Shown: positions 9,161 to 19,073, numbered from the stretch's first letter. The stretch is 64,000 bases of DNA from Cryobacterium glaciale (GCF_004402535.1 NZ_SOEY01000008.1:1-64000); one strand, 5' to 3'. Program-made: numbers and translations. Notes: generated by a model not told the origin, from the letters alone.

Positions 9161-10114
9161 TCACTCAGTCACTTTCAGGGGAGCGAACTCGGCCGCGCCA
9201 CCGGCCAGAAGATCTATGGACACTCGTTCGGCCACGTCGAGAGCGGCTTCGGTGAGATGGAGGGCGGAGTGGGAATCGGGCGTCGCCGCGTGTGAACTGG
9301 TGACCTTGCGGGAGCCATCCGGGCTGTACACGGTCGCGGTGAGAAAGAGCAGACCATCGTCGACGACCGCTGTCGCACCGATCGGTGCGGCGCAGCCGGC
9401 CTCGAGGCGGGCCAGCACCGTGCGTTCGGCGGTGGTCGTCGCCTCGGTGGAGGCGTGGTTCATGGCGGCAAGGGCCACGCCGAGCAGGCGATCAGGCTTG
9501 CCATCGCGCACTTCGATCGCGAGCGCTCCCTGGCCGGGAGCGGTCGGCCAGGCCGACAGGTCGAGAAACTCGGGTGCGAGGGAATCGAGCCGGCCCAGAC
9601 GGCCGAGACCCGCAGCGGCGAGCACGACGGCGTCGAGGTCGCCCTCGGCGACACGCCCCACGCGGGTGTCGATGTTGCCGCGAATGTCGACGATCGTCAG
9701 GTCGGGGCGACGCTCCAGCAGCTGGGCGACCCGGCGGGGCGAGCCCGTTCCGACCCTGGCCCCCTCTGGCAGGGTGTCCAGGGTGAAGCCGGTGCGCGCC
9801 ACCAGCACGTCGCGGGCATCCGCTCGCTTGGGGGTTGCACCGATGACGAGGCCTGGGTGGGGCTCGGTCGGCAGGTCCTTGAAGGAGTGCACGATGACGT
9901 CGCACTCGTCGTTCAGCAGGGCTTCGCGCAGGGCGCTCGCGAACACACCCGTGCCGCCGAGGCTCGAGAGAGGCTCGGTCGACGTGTCGCCGTGAGTGGT
10001 GACGCGCACGATTTCCACCTCGACGCCGGCCGAGGCCGCGATGCGGTTGACGATGGTCTGGGTCTGCGCGAGCGCGAGCGCGCTCGCGCGGGTACCCACG
10101 CGGATCACGGTCAT
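9161..10114 (-). CDS. hemC: Hydroxymethylbilane synthase (porphobilinogen deaminase)
   Basis: A 317-aa enzyme that polymerises four porphobilinogens to hydroxymethylbilane. The start motif VIRVGTRASALALAQT is at residues 3-18, the HSFKDLPTE loop at 76-84 and GTGSPRR at 122-128. LEAGCAAPIGA holds Cys241, which anchors the dipyrromethane cofactor. The start is the ATG at 10112-10114; an in-frame extension upstream lies inside hemH and has no family similarity. It overlaps hemH by 4 bp (ATGA). Confidence 0.96.
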   Translation of the reverse strand: MTVIRVGTRASALALAQTQTIVNRIAASAGVEVEIVRVTTHGDTSTEPLSSLGGTGVFASALREALLNDECDVIVHSFKDLPTEPHPGLVIGATPKRADARDVLVARTGFTLDTLPEGARVGTGSPRRVAQLLERRPDLTIVDIRGNIDTRVGRVAEGDLDAVVLAAAGLGRLGRLDSLAPEFLDLSAWPTAPGQGALAIEVRDGKPDRLLGVALAAMNHASTEATTTAERTVLARLEAGCAAPIGATAVVDDGLLFLTATVYSPDGSRKVTSSHAATPDSHSALHLTEAALDVAERVSIDLLAGGAAEFAPLKVTE

Positions 10115-11256
10115 GGCGCCATTCCCGCGACGGCCGGTTTGAAGCCGAGACGCACGTTCTCGCAACAGCCGGGGCGACACACGTCGTACCAGGGGCCGAG
10201 CGTGGTCTTGGCCGGGCGGTCGGAGGCCGGCGTGTCGTTGAGGCGTTCCTCGATCAGGTCGACGAGGCCGCTCACGAAGTCGGGCGAGACGCCGGGGGTC
10301 GGCACGCGCACGGCCTTGATGCCGAACTTCTCGCTCGTCTCCATCGCCTCGTTGTCGAGGTCCCACATGACCTCCATGTGGTCGCTCACGAAACCCAGCG
10401 GCACGATGATGACGGCACGGATGCCGCGGGCCGGCAGCAGGGCGATCGCATCGTTGATGTCGGGTTCGAGCCACGGCATGCTGGGCGGGCCGCTGCGGGA
10501 TTGGTAGACCAGCTGCCACTGCGTTTTGAGCGGAACCCTGGACTCACTTGGATCGAGCTTGTCGAGATCAGGTTCCACGAGGGAGTCCATGATGACCTGG
10601 GCGACGGCGCGGTGCTGCGCCGCGTAGGCGCCACCCTCGCCGAAACCGCGCTCGGCCGGGCCGCTCTTGTTGGCGTCCGTCATCGGGATGGAGTGGGTGG
10701 AGAACAGAATCTCGACCTCGGTGTCCACGTTGATGCCGGGAATGGCCAGGGCCACGTCTTTCAGCCCCTGGGTCACACCGGTGATGAACGGGTCGACGAA
10801 CCCGGGGTGGTCGAAGAACTGGCGGATCTTGTCGATGTGGACCGTGCCGGTGAGGTCCTTGTCAGCGAGGGCCGCAGCGAAGTCTTCGCGATACTGGCGG
10901 CATCCGCTGTAGGAGCTGTAGGCACTCGTCGCGATCGCCAGCAGGCGGTCCTGGCCATCCGCGTGGGCCTGGGAGATCGTGTCTTTAATGTAGGGCGCCC
11001 AGTTGCGGTTGCCCCAGATCACGGGCAGGTCGATGCCGCGCCGGGTCAGTTCAACCTGCAGGGCCGCTTTCAGCACGCGGTTCTGGTCGTTGATGGGGCT
11101 GACGCCGCCGTAGTGGCGGTAGTGCTTGGCGACGACCTCGAGGCGTTCCTCGGGTATGCCGCGCCCGCCGGTGACATTCCGCAGGAACGGAATCACGTCG
11201 TCCTGGCCCTCCGGGCCACCGAAACCGGCCAGCAGGACGGCGTCGTACTGGGCCAT
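10111..11256 (-). CDS. hemH: Coproporphyrin III ferrochelatase with [2Fe-2S] cysteines
   Basis: A 381-aa ferrochelatase (also called cpfC) that inserts iron into coproporphyrin III in the actinobacterial pathway. It starts AVLLAGFGGPEG and carries FSTHSIPMTD in the active-site region. Cys119 (YSGCRQYRED) and the C-terminal DVCRPGCCEN (Cys360, 364, 365) match the four cysteines that bind a [2Fe-2S] cluster in actinobacterial enzymes. It overlaps hemQ by 1 bp and hemC by 4 bp. Confidence 0.95.
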   Translation of the reverse strand: MAQYDAVLLAGFGGPEGQDDVIPFLRNVTGGRGIPEERLEVVAKHYRHYGGVSPINDQNRVLKAALQVELTRRGIDLPVIWGNRNWAPYIKDTISQAHADGQDRLLAIATSAYSSYSGCRQYREDFAAALADKDLTGTVHIDKIRQFFDHPGFVDPFITGVTQGLKDVALAIPGINVDTEVEILFSTHSIPMTDANKSGPAERGFGEGGAYAAQHRAVAQVIMDSLVEPDLDKLDPSESRVPLKTQWQLVYQSRSGPPSMPWLEPDINDAIALLPARGIRAVIIVPLGFVSDHMEVMWDLDNEAMETSEKFGIKAVRVPTPGVSPDFVSGLVDLIEERLNDTPASDRPAKTTLGPWYDVCRPGCCENVRLGFKPAVAGMAP

Positions 11257-12011
11257 TACTGCAGCACCTCGACGAGCTCTGCGGAATCGATGCGGCGTCC
11301 GGTGAAGAACGGAACCTCTTCGCGCACGTGGCGGCGGGCCTCGGTGTCGCGCAGGCCGCGCATCAGGTCGACGAGTTCAGTGAGTTCGTCGCTCTCGATC
11401 GGCAGCAGCCACTCGTAGTCGCCGAGGGCGAAGGCCGAGACGGTGTTGGCGAGGGCTCCGCGGTAGGCGGCGCCCTTACGGCCGTGGTCGGCGAGCATGC
11501 GGCTGCGGTCTTCTTCTGGCAGCAGGTACCACTCGAAGCTGCGCACGAAGGGGTAGATGGTGAGCCAGGCCTTGGGCTCGACCCCGCGCAGGAACGCGGG
11601 GACGTGGCTCTTGTTGAACTCGGCGTCGCGGTGCACACCCATGGCATTCCAGGTGGGCAGCAGGCTCTTGAGCAGGCGGCTGCGGCGCAGCTCGCGGTTG
11701 GCCCACTGCAGGGTCTCGGCATTGTCAGCGTGGGTCCAGATCATGACGTCGGCGTCGGCCTTGAGGCCGGAGACATCGTAGAAGCCGCGCACGGTGACGC
11801 CCTCGGCTTCGATGAGGGCCACCACATCGTCGAGCTCGTTCACGGCGTGCGGAACGTCGCGGCCGTCGAGGTCGTCGGGGTTGTGCGGATCTTTTCGCAG
11901 AACGGTGAAGAGGGTGAAACCTTGCGGCGAAGCCGCGGTTACCTCGGAATCGGTGGTGGTGGTGGTGGGCTGAACGCTGGGTACTGCCTCTCCGGCAGCC
12001 GGGTGAGTCAT
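11256..12011 (-). CDS. hemQ: Coproheme decarboxylase (HemQ/ChdC)
   Basis: A 251-aa member of the chlorite-dismutase-like family. It converts coproheme III to haem b with peroxide, the last step of the coproporphyrin pathway. Tyr153 in IYPFVRSFEWYLL is the expected radical tyrosine of actinobacterial ChdC, and His176 in MLADHGRKG the haem ligand. About 30 N-terminal residues are low-complexity (a run of Thr). The ATG at 12009-12011 follows CAGACT by 6 nt, so this is probably the leaderless first gene of the hemQ-H-C-D-B-L operon. Confidence 0.95.
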   Translation of the reverse strand: MTHPAAGEAVPSVQPTTTTTDSEVTAASPQGFTLFTVLRKDPHNPDDLDGRDVPHAVNELDDVVALIEAEGVTVRGFYDVSGLKADADVMIWTHADNAETLQWANRELRRSRLLKSLLPTWNAMGVHRDAEFNKSHVPAFLRGVEPKAWLTIYPFVRSFEWYLLPEEDRSRMLADHGRKGAAYRGALANTVSAFALGDYEWLLPIESDELTELVDLMRGLRDTEARRHVREEVPFFTGRRIDSAELVEVLQ

Positions 12012-12082
12012 GGCTCTAGTCTGCTCCGAATTGGTCCGGTCACCTAAATGAGCGCCGCGGTTCCTGTGAAGCCACCCGAAAG

Positions 12083-12364
12083 CTAGCGGTTTTTGGCCAC
12101 CGCGGAAGCGCCGAACCAGACGATCACGCCCACGACGGTCGCCGCACCGAGCGCAATACCAACGAGCGCAGCCGGGCTGTCCTCGCCGAGCTGGCGCAGG
12201 GCATGGGAGAGTTGACGCCGTTTGATGCGCAGCTGTTTGGGCAGGTTGAACTTGTACTCGATCGCATCGAGCGTCGAGGCGAGCTCGGCGCGCGCGTGCC
12301 GCGCTTCGGCGCGCAGGTCGCTGATGCCGTGCTTCTCGGTCTCGGTGCTGCTATTTGTGGTCAT
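12083..12364 (-). CDS. DUF3618 family small membrane protein
   Basis: A 93-aa protein with RAELASTLDAIEYKFNLPKQ, the hallmark block of DUF3618, then a C-terminal membrane segment (AALVGIALGAATVVGVIVWFG). The function is not established; the family travels with holin-X and YtxH-like proteins in actinobacteria and is thought to belong to the cell envelope. The start at 12362-12364 is preceded by AAGGGAG and overlaps the end of the holin-like gene by 14 bp. Confidence 0.8.
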   Translation of the reverse strand: MTTNSSTETEKHGISDLRAEARHARAELASTLDAIEYKFNLPKQLRIKRRQLSHALRQLGEDSPAALVGIALGAATVVGVIVWFGASAVAKNR

Positions 12365-12770
12365 ATTCGCCAACTCCCTTGAATGCATCTGCGTCTGCAC
12401 GGATGCTCGCGTGCACGCCCTCAGGGTCGGGTTTCGTAGCCGCCTTCACCCGGTTCACACCGATCAGCACGAGGATGACGGCCACGAGCACGAGTGCCAC
12501 CGCCACGATGAGGGTGGCCAGCCAGAGCGGCAGCACGAGGGCCAGTGCGATCACCGCGAGGGCGACAAACACGCCGAGGGCGAAAAAGAGGATGGCACCG
12601 GCCACCACGAAGAGGGCGGCACCGACCCCGAAGTTCTTGGCCTTCGCGGCGAACTCGGCCTTGAAGGCATCCAATTCGGCTTTGACGAGGGCGCTGATCT
12701 GGCCGGGCAGCTCCCCGATCAGGGCGAGCAACGGGCGCTTGCTCTTCGGGTTGAATCCACTGCTAGTCAC
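12351..12770 (-). CDS. Holin-X (Phage_holin_3_6) family membrane protein
   Basis: A 139-aa protein with an amphipathic N-terminal helix (GELPGQISALVKAELDAFKA) and two adjacent hydrophobic segments around residues 48-75 and 78-108, the layout of actinobacterial holin-X. Despite the name these are chromosomal envelope proteins and no phage genes lie nearby. It forms an operon with the YtxH-like gene upstream (63 bp gap) and the overlapping DUF3618 gene downstream. Confidence 0.82.
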   Translation of the reverse strand: MTSSGFNPKSKRPLLALIGELPGQISALVKAELDAFKAEFAAKAKNFGVGAALFVVAGAILFFALGVFVALAVIALALVLPLWLATLIVAVALVLVAVILVLIGVNRVKAATKPDPEGVHASIRADADAFKGVGEYDHK

Positions 12771-12833
12771 GGATTGCCTTCCCTACGTTCGGGTGTCGGT
12801 GTGTCAGGTGTTGAGAATTCTACGAGGTACTGT

Positions 12834-13238
12834 TCAGTTCGCGGTCTTGTCGCCGGCATCCGCCGCCGGCTTCGCCTTCGGCTTCGCGGCGCCCGTGTGG
12901 CTCGTGGTGGCGCTGGCCTGCGCGGCCTGAGTGGAAGCCGCGGGGGTTGAGGCGGCGGAGGTTGAGGCGGCGGGGGCATCCGTTTTGGAGGTGGCCTGCT
13001 TCTTCTTCGCCGCGGCCTGGGCGACAGCCTTCTTGCCGGCCTTGAACAGGGTGGAGGGAACGTCGCCGACGAGTTCGAGGGCGGCGTCGCGCACCTCGGT
13101 CACGCGTCGCTGCACGGGTTTGGCGTTCCAGAGATCATTGGCGGCGGCAGCGATCTGGTCGTAACGTTTGCGACCGGCACGTGCACCGAGCACATAGCCG
13201 ACGAGTCCGCCCGTGATGAACAGAAGCTTTCCGCGCAT
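12834..13238 (-). CDS. YtxH-like small protein with Ala/Thr/Lys-rich tail
   Basis: A 134-aa protein. The N-terminus KLLFITGGLVGYVLGARAG is a glycine-zipper membrane segment typical of YtxH-like proteins. It is followed by RKRYDQIAAAANDLWN and a lysine/alanine-rich, low-complexity second half that probably is disordered. The start is the ATG at 13236-13238; the upstream open frame overlaps hemY antisense and has no support. It is the first gene of the envelope trio inserted between hemY and hemQ. Function unknown. Confidence 0.72.
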   Translation of the reverse strand: MRGKLLFITGGLVGYVLGARAGRKRYDQIAAAANDLWNAKPVQRRVTEVRDAALELVGDVPSTLFKAGKKAVAQAAAKKKQATSKTDAPAASTSAASTPAASTQAAQASATTSHTGAAKPKAKPAADAGDKTAN

Positions 13239-13323
13239 TGAGTCTCCACTCTCGTAAGGTCCCCCCAGAGTAACCCGGTTCACCGTTTGCGTCGGGGGTG
13301 TCGCCTCGGCATGTCTGGGTGCG

Positions 13324-13339
13324 CCTGTATCAATACAGG
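13324..13339. terminator. 16-bp palindrome downstream of hemY
   Basis: CCTGTAT and ATACAGG form a perfect 7-bp inverted repeat with a 2-nt centre, 24 bp past the hemY stop and about 85 bp upstream of the YtxH-like gene. There is no U-run, so it may be a weak terminator or a regulator site for the envelope trio; which one cannot be decided from sequence. Confidence 0.4.
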
Positions 13340-13363
13340 AAGTGCACAGTTTCGCGGCGGGGT

Positions 13364-14968
13364 TTAGAGGTCGGGCGCGGTGATGGTGAGGCCGAGGGCG
13401 GCGTGCCGAATGCGGTCGCCGGCCTCGAGGGCGTGCGGAATGACCGAGGCGAGCCCGGTTCCGGCCAGCCAGGCGCCGGTGATCTCCAGCGCGGGGGTCG
13501 CTGCGACAGCCTCGCGCACCCGCTGGGCGCGTTCGGGCGCCCCGAGCGTCGCCGGCGAGAGGGCGTCGCGCCACTCCGTGCGGGCGAAGGCGCGCACGCA
13601 GCTCGCCGGCAGCGGCACTCCGAGCAGAACGGATGCGTCGTGCAGCGCGAGCGCCTGCAGCTCGTCGTCGCTCAGGTCGTCGGTGGGGTTGGGCGCTCCG
13701 GCGCGACCGTAGGAGAGCCGCACGACGTGGCGGCCGGGACCGGCTGCCTGGGCCACCCAGGCCCACTTCGCGGTGACGTGGGTGAGCGCCTTGGCGGTGA
13801 CGTCTGGGGCATCGACGGCAACGAGCACGCCGGTGCCGCGCGGGTGCGCATCGAGGGCGGGCGCGTCGAGCACGAGCGAGGTGAGGGTGACGGCGGTCGG
13901 GGCCGGCCAGTCCAGTTCGGCGAGCGCGTCGAACTGTTCGCCGAGCGGATTGACCAGTCGCAGGGCCTGCGCGCCCTGGGTCGCGACGATGACGTAGCGG
14001 GCGGTGAGCGTTGCCGTGGTGGGCGCGGTGGCGGCAGGCACAGCAGCGGCGGGCACGGCGCTGTCGAGGTCGGCGGGGTCGACATCCGCTTGCCGGGTGA
14101 CGGTGACGTCCCAGGTGGGCGCGTCGTCGGTGCCGGAGCGGGCCAGGGTTTCGGCCGTGGTGGCGGTCAGAATGGTCACATTGTGGTGTTCCAGGGCAGC
14201 CACGATCGCGGCGGGCAGGCTGGCCATGCCGCCGAGCAGTCCGCCGACGTTGGAACCGGCCGGGGCGCCGGCACGCAGGGCCGAGACGGCGCCGGAGAGC
14301 GAGCCGGCGGTGGTCAGGGCGCGGTTGAGACCGGGGGCGACGACGTCGATTTCGAGGTCGACGGCGCTCGTCGTGTACACGCCGGAGGCGACCGGTTCCA
14401 CGAGGCGGTCGAGCACGCGCGCTCCCATGCGCTTCTTCACCAGTTCGCCGAGGCTGTGCTCGCGGCCGATCGTGAGCACGGGCATGAGCCGGTCGAGGTA
14501 GGCGCGCAGCGACCCTTTCCAGCCGATGACGCGGCGCACGTCGTCGGCGAGCGGCGAGCCGGGGATGCCGAGAACACCGGCCTTGGGCAGCGGAACGCTG
14601 ACCGAGGCATCCGTTGCCGGACGTGGCAGGGCACGTCCGGCCGCGATTTTCTTCGCGCGGGCCCTGGATGGCGAACCCGGGTGGAGGGCGGGCAGGTGCA
14701 GCCAGGCGCCGGCCGCGTTGGGCGCGACGACCTGGTCAGTGAGGCCGAGGTCCTCGATGAAGGCGGCCACAGTGCCGCCGCGCACCGCGAAGCTCTCGGA
14801 GCCGCTGTCCAGGCTGAGCCCGTCGAGAACGTGGCCGGCGACCGGGCCGCCCACGGCATCCGTCGCCTCGATGATGGTGACGGAGAGCCCCACCTGGGCG
14901 CATTCGCGGGCAGCGACCAGACCGGCCACTCCCCCGCCGATCACGAGAACGTCGATCGCTGTGGTCAT
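13364..14968 (-). CDS. hemY: Coproporphyrinogen III oxidase / protoporphyrinogen oxidase (HemY/CgoX)
   Basis: A 534-aa FAD enzyme. The dinucleotide site VIGGGVAGL (residues 9-17) is followed by ECAQVGLSVTIIEATDAVGG, and a long amine-oxidase-like domain follows. In actinobacteria this family oxidises coproporphyrinogen III to coproporphyrin III, fitting the neighbouring hemH and hemQ. It is longer than the usual 450-480 aa because of Ala/Thr-rich insertions in the middle (around DLDSAVPAAAVPAATAP). It follows hemE by 10 bp on the same strand. Confidence 0.92.
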   Translation of the reverse strand: MTTAIDVLVIGGGVAGLVAARECAQVGLSVTIIEATDAVGGPVAGHVLDGLSLDSGSESFAVRGGTVAAFIEDLGLTDQVVAPNAAGAWLHLPALHPGSPSRARAKKIAAGRALPRPATDASVSVPLPKAGVLGIPGSPLADDVRRVIGWKGSLRAYLDRLMPVLTIGREHSLGELVKKRMGARVLDRLVEPVASGVYTTSAVDLEIDVVAPGLNRALTTAGSLSGAVSALRAGAPAGSNVGGLLGGMASLPAAIVAALEHHNVTILTATTAETLARSGTDDAPTWDVTVTRQADVDPADLDSAVPAAAVPAATAPTTATLTARYVIVATQGAQALRLVNPLGEQFDALAELDWPAPTAVTLTSLVLDAPALDAHPRGTGVLVAVDAPDVTAKALTHVTAKWAWVAQAAGPGRHVVRLSYGRAGAPNPTDDLSDDELQALALHDASVLLGVPLPASCVRAFARTEWRDALSPATLGAPERAQRVREAVAATPALEITGAWLAGTGLASVIPHALEAGDRIRHAALGLTITAPDL

Positions 14969-14978
14969 ATTGCTGCTC

Positions 14979-16100
14979 CTACTCGGCCGCGCTCACGTCG
15001 TGCACGAGGCTGACCAGACGGGTCAGCACATCGGGGTCGGTGTCGGGCGGAACGCCGTGGCCGAGGTTGAGCACGTGGGAAGGTGCGGTGCGTCCGCGTT
15101 CGAGTACGTCGCGCACGTGCGCTTCGAGCACGGGCCAGGGAGCTGCGAGCAGGGCCGGATCGACGTTGCCCTGCACCGGAACGGCACCGCCGAGCCGGCG
15201 GTTGGCCTCGTCGAGCGGTACCCGGTAGTCGACGCCCACGACGTCGGCGCCGATGTTGTGCATTTCCTTGAGCAGTTCGCCCGTTCCCACACCGAAGTGC
15301 ACGATGGGCACGTTGCGGTCGGCCGGTTCGGTTCCAGCGCCCGGCACGCTGTAGGTGAGTTCGCGCACGTGGGCGATCGCTGCGGCCGAGGCGGGGGCAA
15401 CGGATGCCGCATAATCGGCCAGCGAGAGCGCTCCGGCCCACGAGTCGAACAATTGCGCGGCGCTCGCGCCGGCGAGCACCTGCGCACGCAGGAACCGGCC
15501 GGTGACATCGGCGGTCCAGGCCATGAGCTTTGCCCAGGCTTCGGGCTCAGCGTGCATGAGGGTGCGGGCGTGGATGTGGTCCTTCGACGGACCGCCCTCG
15601 ACCAGGTACGCGGCGAGGGTGAACGGGGCGCCGGCGAAGCCGATGAGCGGCGTCGATCCGAGCTGGGCGACCGCCATCGACACGGCCGCGCTGATCGGTG
15701 CGAGGGCCTCATCGAGCAGGGCGGGGTCGAGGGCGGTAAGGGAGTCGACATCCGCTCGGCTGCGCACGGCCGTGCCGAGAACCGGACCCTTGCCGGCCAC
15801 GATCGACACGTCGACACCGACGAGCTTGAGCGGTACGACAATGTCGCTGAAGAAGATTCCGGCGTCGACATTGTGGCGACGCACCGGCTGCAGCGAGATT
15901 TCGCTCGCCAATTCGGGGTCCAGGCACACGTCGAGCATGCGCGTTCCCACCCGCAACTCGCGGTATTCGGGCAGTGATCGACCGGCCTGCCGCATGAACC
16001 ACACCGGCGTCACGGCGGGCCGGGCGCCCTGGTAGGCCTGGATCAGGCGGGAATCGGCGGTGAGGCCGGAGGAGAGTGGATGCTGCGCGTCGAGGATCAT
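14979..16100 (-). CDS. hemE: Uroporphyrinogen decarboxylase
   Basis: A 373-aa enzyme that removes four carboxyl groups from uroporphyrinogen III to give coproporphyrinogen III. The family signature PVWFMRQAGRSLPEYR is at residues 32-47, and FAGAPFTLAAYLVEGG lies mid-protein. The start at 16098-16100 (MILDAQHPLSSG) matches the family; GAGAAT lies 7 nt before it, as for a leaderless mRNA. In-frame ATGs at 16121 and 16169 are possible but have weaker context and approach the divergent hemA start. Confidence 0.95.
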   Translation of the reverse strand: MILDAQHPLSSGLTADSRLIQAYQGARPAVTPVWFMRQAGRSLPEYRELRVGTRMLDVCLDPELASEISLQPVRRHNVDAGIFFSDIVVPLKLVGVDVSIVAGKGPVLGTAVRSRADVDSLTALDPALLDEALAPISAAVSMAVAQLGSTPLIGFAGAPFTLAAYLVEGGPSKDHIHARTLMHAEPEAWAKLMAWTADVTGRFLRAQVLAGASAAQLFDSWAGALSLADYAASVAPASAAAIAHVRELTYSVPGAGTEPADRNVPIVHFGVGTGELLKEMHNIGADVVGVDYRVPLDEANRRLGGAVPVQGNVDPALLAAPWPVLEAHVRDVLERGRTAPSHVLNLGHGVPPDTDPDVLTRLVSLVHDVSAAE

Positions 16101-16160
16101 CTCGCCTATTCTCTCAAACATCCCTGACGCCGCGCGACGGAAGCGTACAGCAAGAAGTCG

Positions 16161-16172
16161 TAGAATCATCTA
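16161..16172 (+). promoter_or_regulatory. Leaderless promoter of hemA
   Basis: TAGAAT at 16161-16166 ends 6 nt before the hemA GTG, the spacing at which transcription would begin on the start codon. No good -35 box is visible. The divergent hemE start is only 72 bp away, so both arms of the haem locus share this short control region. Confidence 0.55.
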
Positions 16173-17546
16173 GTGCTCATTCTTCTGTCCGCCAGTCACA
16201 AAAACTCCACCTTCGATGTGCTGGAGAAATTGTCTGTGGGCGGGGGCTCTTCGGCCACTCGCATGGTGGAGCAGCACGGGCCACTCAGCGGTGCCGTCGT
16301 CGTCGCGACCTGCAACCGGTTTGAGGCCTACCTCGACCTGGATGAGCCTTACGGCGTCTCTCCCCTGCCGGCTGTCTACGCGGCGATCGAAGCCGTGAGT
16401 GCCAGCACCGGTATCACCGAGGACACCCTGCGCGACAACCTGACCCTCGTGCACGGCAACGGGGTCGCCGAGCACCTGTTCGCCGTCACGAGCGGACTGG
16501 AATCCGTCGTCGTCGGCGAGGTCGAGATCGCCGGCCAGGTGCGCCGCGCTCTCGAGCAGGCTCGCGCCAACGGAACCACGAGCCCCGAACTCGAGCGTCT
16601 GTTTCAACGGGCCTCCCAAACCTCTCGCGGTGTCAAGAACCGCACGGGCATCGGCTCGGCCGGCCGTTCGATCGTGCGCCTCGCTCTCGAACTGGCCGAA
16701 AGCCGGGTCAGCGACTGGTCGAGTGCCCGCGTACTGCTGGTCGGGACCGGCCGCTACGCCGGCGCCTCGCTCGCCGCCCTGCGCGACCGCGGAGCTGAAA
16801 ACGTGCGCGTCTACTCGCCGTCCGGTCGTGCCGTCGGATTCGCCACCTCGCACGGTATCGAAGCCGTTCCGCCGGCAGATTTCGCCGCCGAGGTCGCCCG
16901 CGCCGACGTCGTCGTCACCTGCACCCTGCGCGACGACCACGTGATCGACGCGGCCCTGATCACGCGCGGTCGTGCCGAAATCGGCACGGACCCGTTCGCG
17001 ATCGCCGGCGCCACAGCCGACGCCCCTGCCCGCCTCTGCCCGGCGGATTCCGGCCCCGAAGCGCCGCCGCAGCTCATCATCGACCTCGGCCTGCCCCGCA
17101 ACGTGGCTCCCGACGTGACCCTGGTGCCCGGCGTCGAACTGCTCGACCTCGAGACCATCAGCATCCACGCCCCGCTCGAAGAACTCAACGCCACGACCGA
17201 GGCCCGCGAGATCGTCGGCAAGGCCGCCCGCAAATTCTCCGACGTGGCCGAAGAGCAGAGCCTCACCCCGGCCGTCGTCGCCCTGCGCAGCTACGTGTTC
17301 GAACTGCGCGACGCCGAGATCGCCCGGGCCCGCAGCCGCGGCGACTCGAGCGAAGCCACCGAGTCGGCTTTGCGCCACCTGGCCGGCGTACTGCTGCACA
17401 CCCCCATGGTGCGCGCCCGCGACCTCGCCCGCGCCGGCGAGCAGGACGCCTACCTCGGGGGCCTCGACGCCCTGTTCGGCATCGACGTCACGCTGCCCGC
17501 CGCCGGTGCAGCGGATGCTGCCGGCACCGGCTCGATCGCCTCCTAG
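16173..17546 (+). CDS. hemA: Glutamyl-tRNA reductase
   Basis: A 457-aa NADPH enzyme that reduces glutamyl-tRNA to glutamate-1-semialdehyde, the committed step of the C5 haem pathway. The nucleophile Cys47 is in [26 protein letters not shown] and the NADPH fold [16 protein letters not shown] follow. A C-terminal Ala-rich tail (about 25 aa) is extra. It is the only hem gene on the plus strand, divergent from hemE, and starts with GTG in a leaderless context. Confidence 0.95.
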   Translation: MLILLSASHKNSTFDVLEKLSVGGGSSATRMVEQHGPLSGAVVVATCNRFEAYLDLDEPYGVSPLPAVYAAIEAVSASTGITEDTLRDNLTLVHGNGVAEHLFAVTSGLESVVVGEVEIAGQVRRALEQARANGTTSPELERLFQRASQTSRGVKNRTGIGSAGRSIVRLALELAESRVSDWSSARVLLVGTGRYAGASLAALRDRGAENVRVYSPSGRAVGFATSHGIEAVPPADFAAEVARADVVVTCTLRDDHVIDAALITRGRAEIGTDPFAIAGATADAPARLCPADSGPEAPPQLIIDLGLPRNVAPDVTLVPGVELLDLETISIHAPLEELNATTEAREIVGKAARKFSDVAEEQSLTPAVVALRSYVFELRDAEIARARSRGDSSEATESALRHLAGVLLHTPMVRARDLARAGEQDAYLGGLDALFGIDVTLPAAGAADAAGTGSIAS

Positions 17547-17687
17547 CCTGCAACCGGTCCCTGTGCATCGGCCAGTCGTCGTCTCGCGACGGTGCGACGG
17601 TCAGAGCGGGCGAGTGCGGGCGACGTGACCGCCTGGATGCGACGGACCGGCGCTGCCGGCCGGCCCGCGGCATCCGTCTGTGGAGCG

Positions 17688-19073
17688 CTAGGCGCCGCGA
17701 AGGCGCACGGCCAGGTAGGCCTCGAGCTCGGCGAGCGGCACCCGCTCCTGCGCCATGGTGTCGCGGTCGCGCACGGTGACGGCCTGGTCATCGAGCGAGT
17801 CGAAGTCGACGGTGATGCAGAACGGCGTGCCGATCTCGTCCTGGCGGCGGTAGCGGCGGCCGATGGCTCCGGCGTCATCGAAGTCCACGTTCCAGAGCTG
17901 GCGCAGGCTCGCGGCGAGCTCGCGGGCCATCGGCGACAGCTTCTCGTTGCGCGACAGCGGCAGAATCGCGGCCTTCACCGGCGACAGTCGCGGGTCGAGC
18001 TTGAGCACGGTGCGCTTGTCGACGCCTCCCTTGGCGTTGGGAACCTCTTCTTCGACGTACGCGTCGACCAGAAAGGCCATCAGCGAACGGGTCAGGCCGG
18101 CGGCCGGCTCGATCACCCACGGCGTCCAGCGCTCGTTCTTGGTCTGGTCGAAGTATGAAAGATCCTTACCGGATGCCTTCGCGTGCGTCGACAGGTCGAA
18201 GTCGCCACGGTTCGCGACACCCTCGAGCTCGCCGAACTCGGTGCCGGTGAAGCCGAAGCGGTACTCGATGTCGACGGTGCGCTTCGAGTAGTGCGAGAGC
18301 TTCTCGGCCGGGTGCTCGAACAGGCGCAGGTTCTCGGGGTTGATGCCGAGGTCGGTGTACCACTTCATACGGGTGTCGATCCAGTACTGGTGCCAGGTCT
18401 CATCCGTGCCGGGCTCGACGAAGAACTCCATCTCCATCTGCTCGAACTCGCGGGTGCGAAAGATGAAGTTGCCCGGTGTGATCTCGTTGCGAAAACTCTT
18501 GCCGATCTGGCCGATGCCGAACGGGGGCTTGGAACGCGAGGCCTGCAGAACGTTGGCGAAGTTCACGAAGATGCCCTGCGCGGTCTCCGGGCGCAGGTAG
18601 TGCATGCCGGCCTCGTCATCGACCGGGCCGAGGTAGGTCTTGAGCAGGCCGGAGAAGGCGCGCGGCTCGGTCCAGATGTGACGGTTTCCACAGTTGGGGC
18701 AGGCAATGTCGTCGAGCCCGTTCTCGGGCGGGCGGCCCTTCTTCTCCTCATACTGTTCTTCAAGGTGATCGGCGCGAAAACGCTTGTGACAGCTGGTGCA
18801 CTCGATCAGCGGGTCGCTGAAAACCTCGACGTGACCGGATGCTTCCCAGACCTGGCGAGGCAGGATCACGCTCGAGTCGAGGCCGACGACGTCGTCGCGG
18901 CTCGTAACCATCGAACGCCACCACTGCTTCTTGATGTTCTCCTTGAGCTCGACGCCGAGGGGGCCGTAGTCCCAGGCGGAACGGGATCCGCCGTAGATCT
19001 CACCGGCCTGAAAGACAAAACCGCGGTGGCGGGCGAGGGCGATGACGGAATCAAGATGAGTGGGTGCGGCCAC
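17688..19073 (-). CDS. glyS: Glycyl-tRNA synthetase
   Basis: A 461-aa class II synthetase of the homodimeric alpha2 type, as in actinobacteria. The N-terminal [20 protein letters not shown], a zinc site (CTSCHKRF and CPNCGN) and motif 2 around [19 protein letters not shown] are visible. The GTG start at 19071-19073 is preceded by GGAG. The 141-bp gap between its 3' end and hemA holds no gene I can support. Confidence 0.96.
   Translation of the reverse strand: MAAPTHLDSVIALARHRGFVFQAGEIYGGSRSAWDYGPLGVELKENIKKQWWRSMVTSRDDVVGLDSSVILPRQVWEASGHVEVFSDPLIECTSCHKRFRADHLEEQYEEKKGRPPENGLDDIACPNCGNRHIWTEPRAFSGLLKTYLGPVDDEAGMHYLRPETAQGIFVNFANVLQASRSKPPFGIGQIGKSFRNEITPGNFIFRTREFEQMEMEFFVEPGTDETWHQYWIDTRMKWYTDLGINPENLRLFEHPAEKLSHYSKRTVDIEYRFGFTGTEFGELEGVANRGDFDLSTHAKASGKDLSYFDQTKNERWTPWVIEPAAGLTRSLMAFLVDAYVEEEVPNAKGGVDKRTVLKLDPRLSPVKAAILPLSRNEKLSPMARELAASLRQLWNVDFDDAGAIGRRYRRQDEIGTPFCITVDFDSLDDQAVTVRDRDTMAQERVPLAELEAYLAVRLRGA

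Noticed and set aside
12351-12770. Holin gene as sign of a prophage
   Set aside because: Holin-X is a chromosomal actinobacterial family and no other phage-like gene is present.
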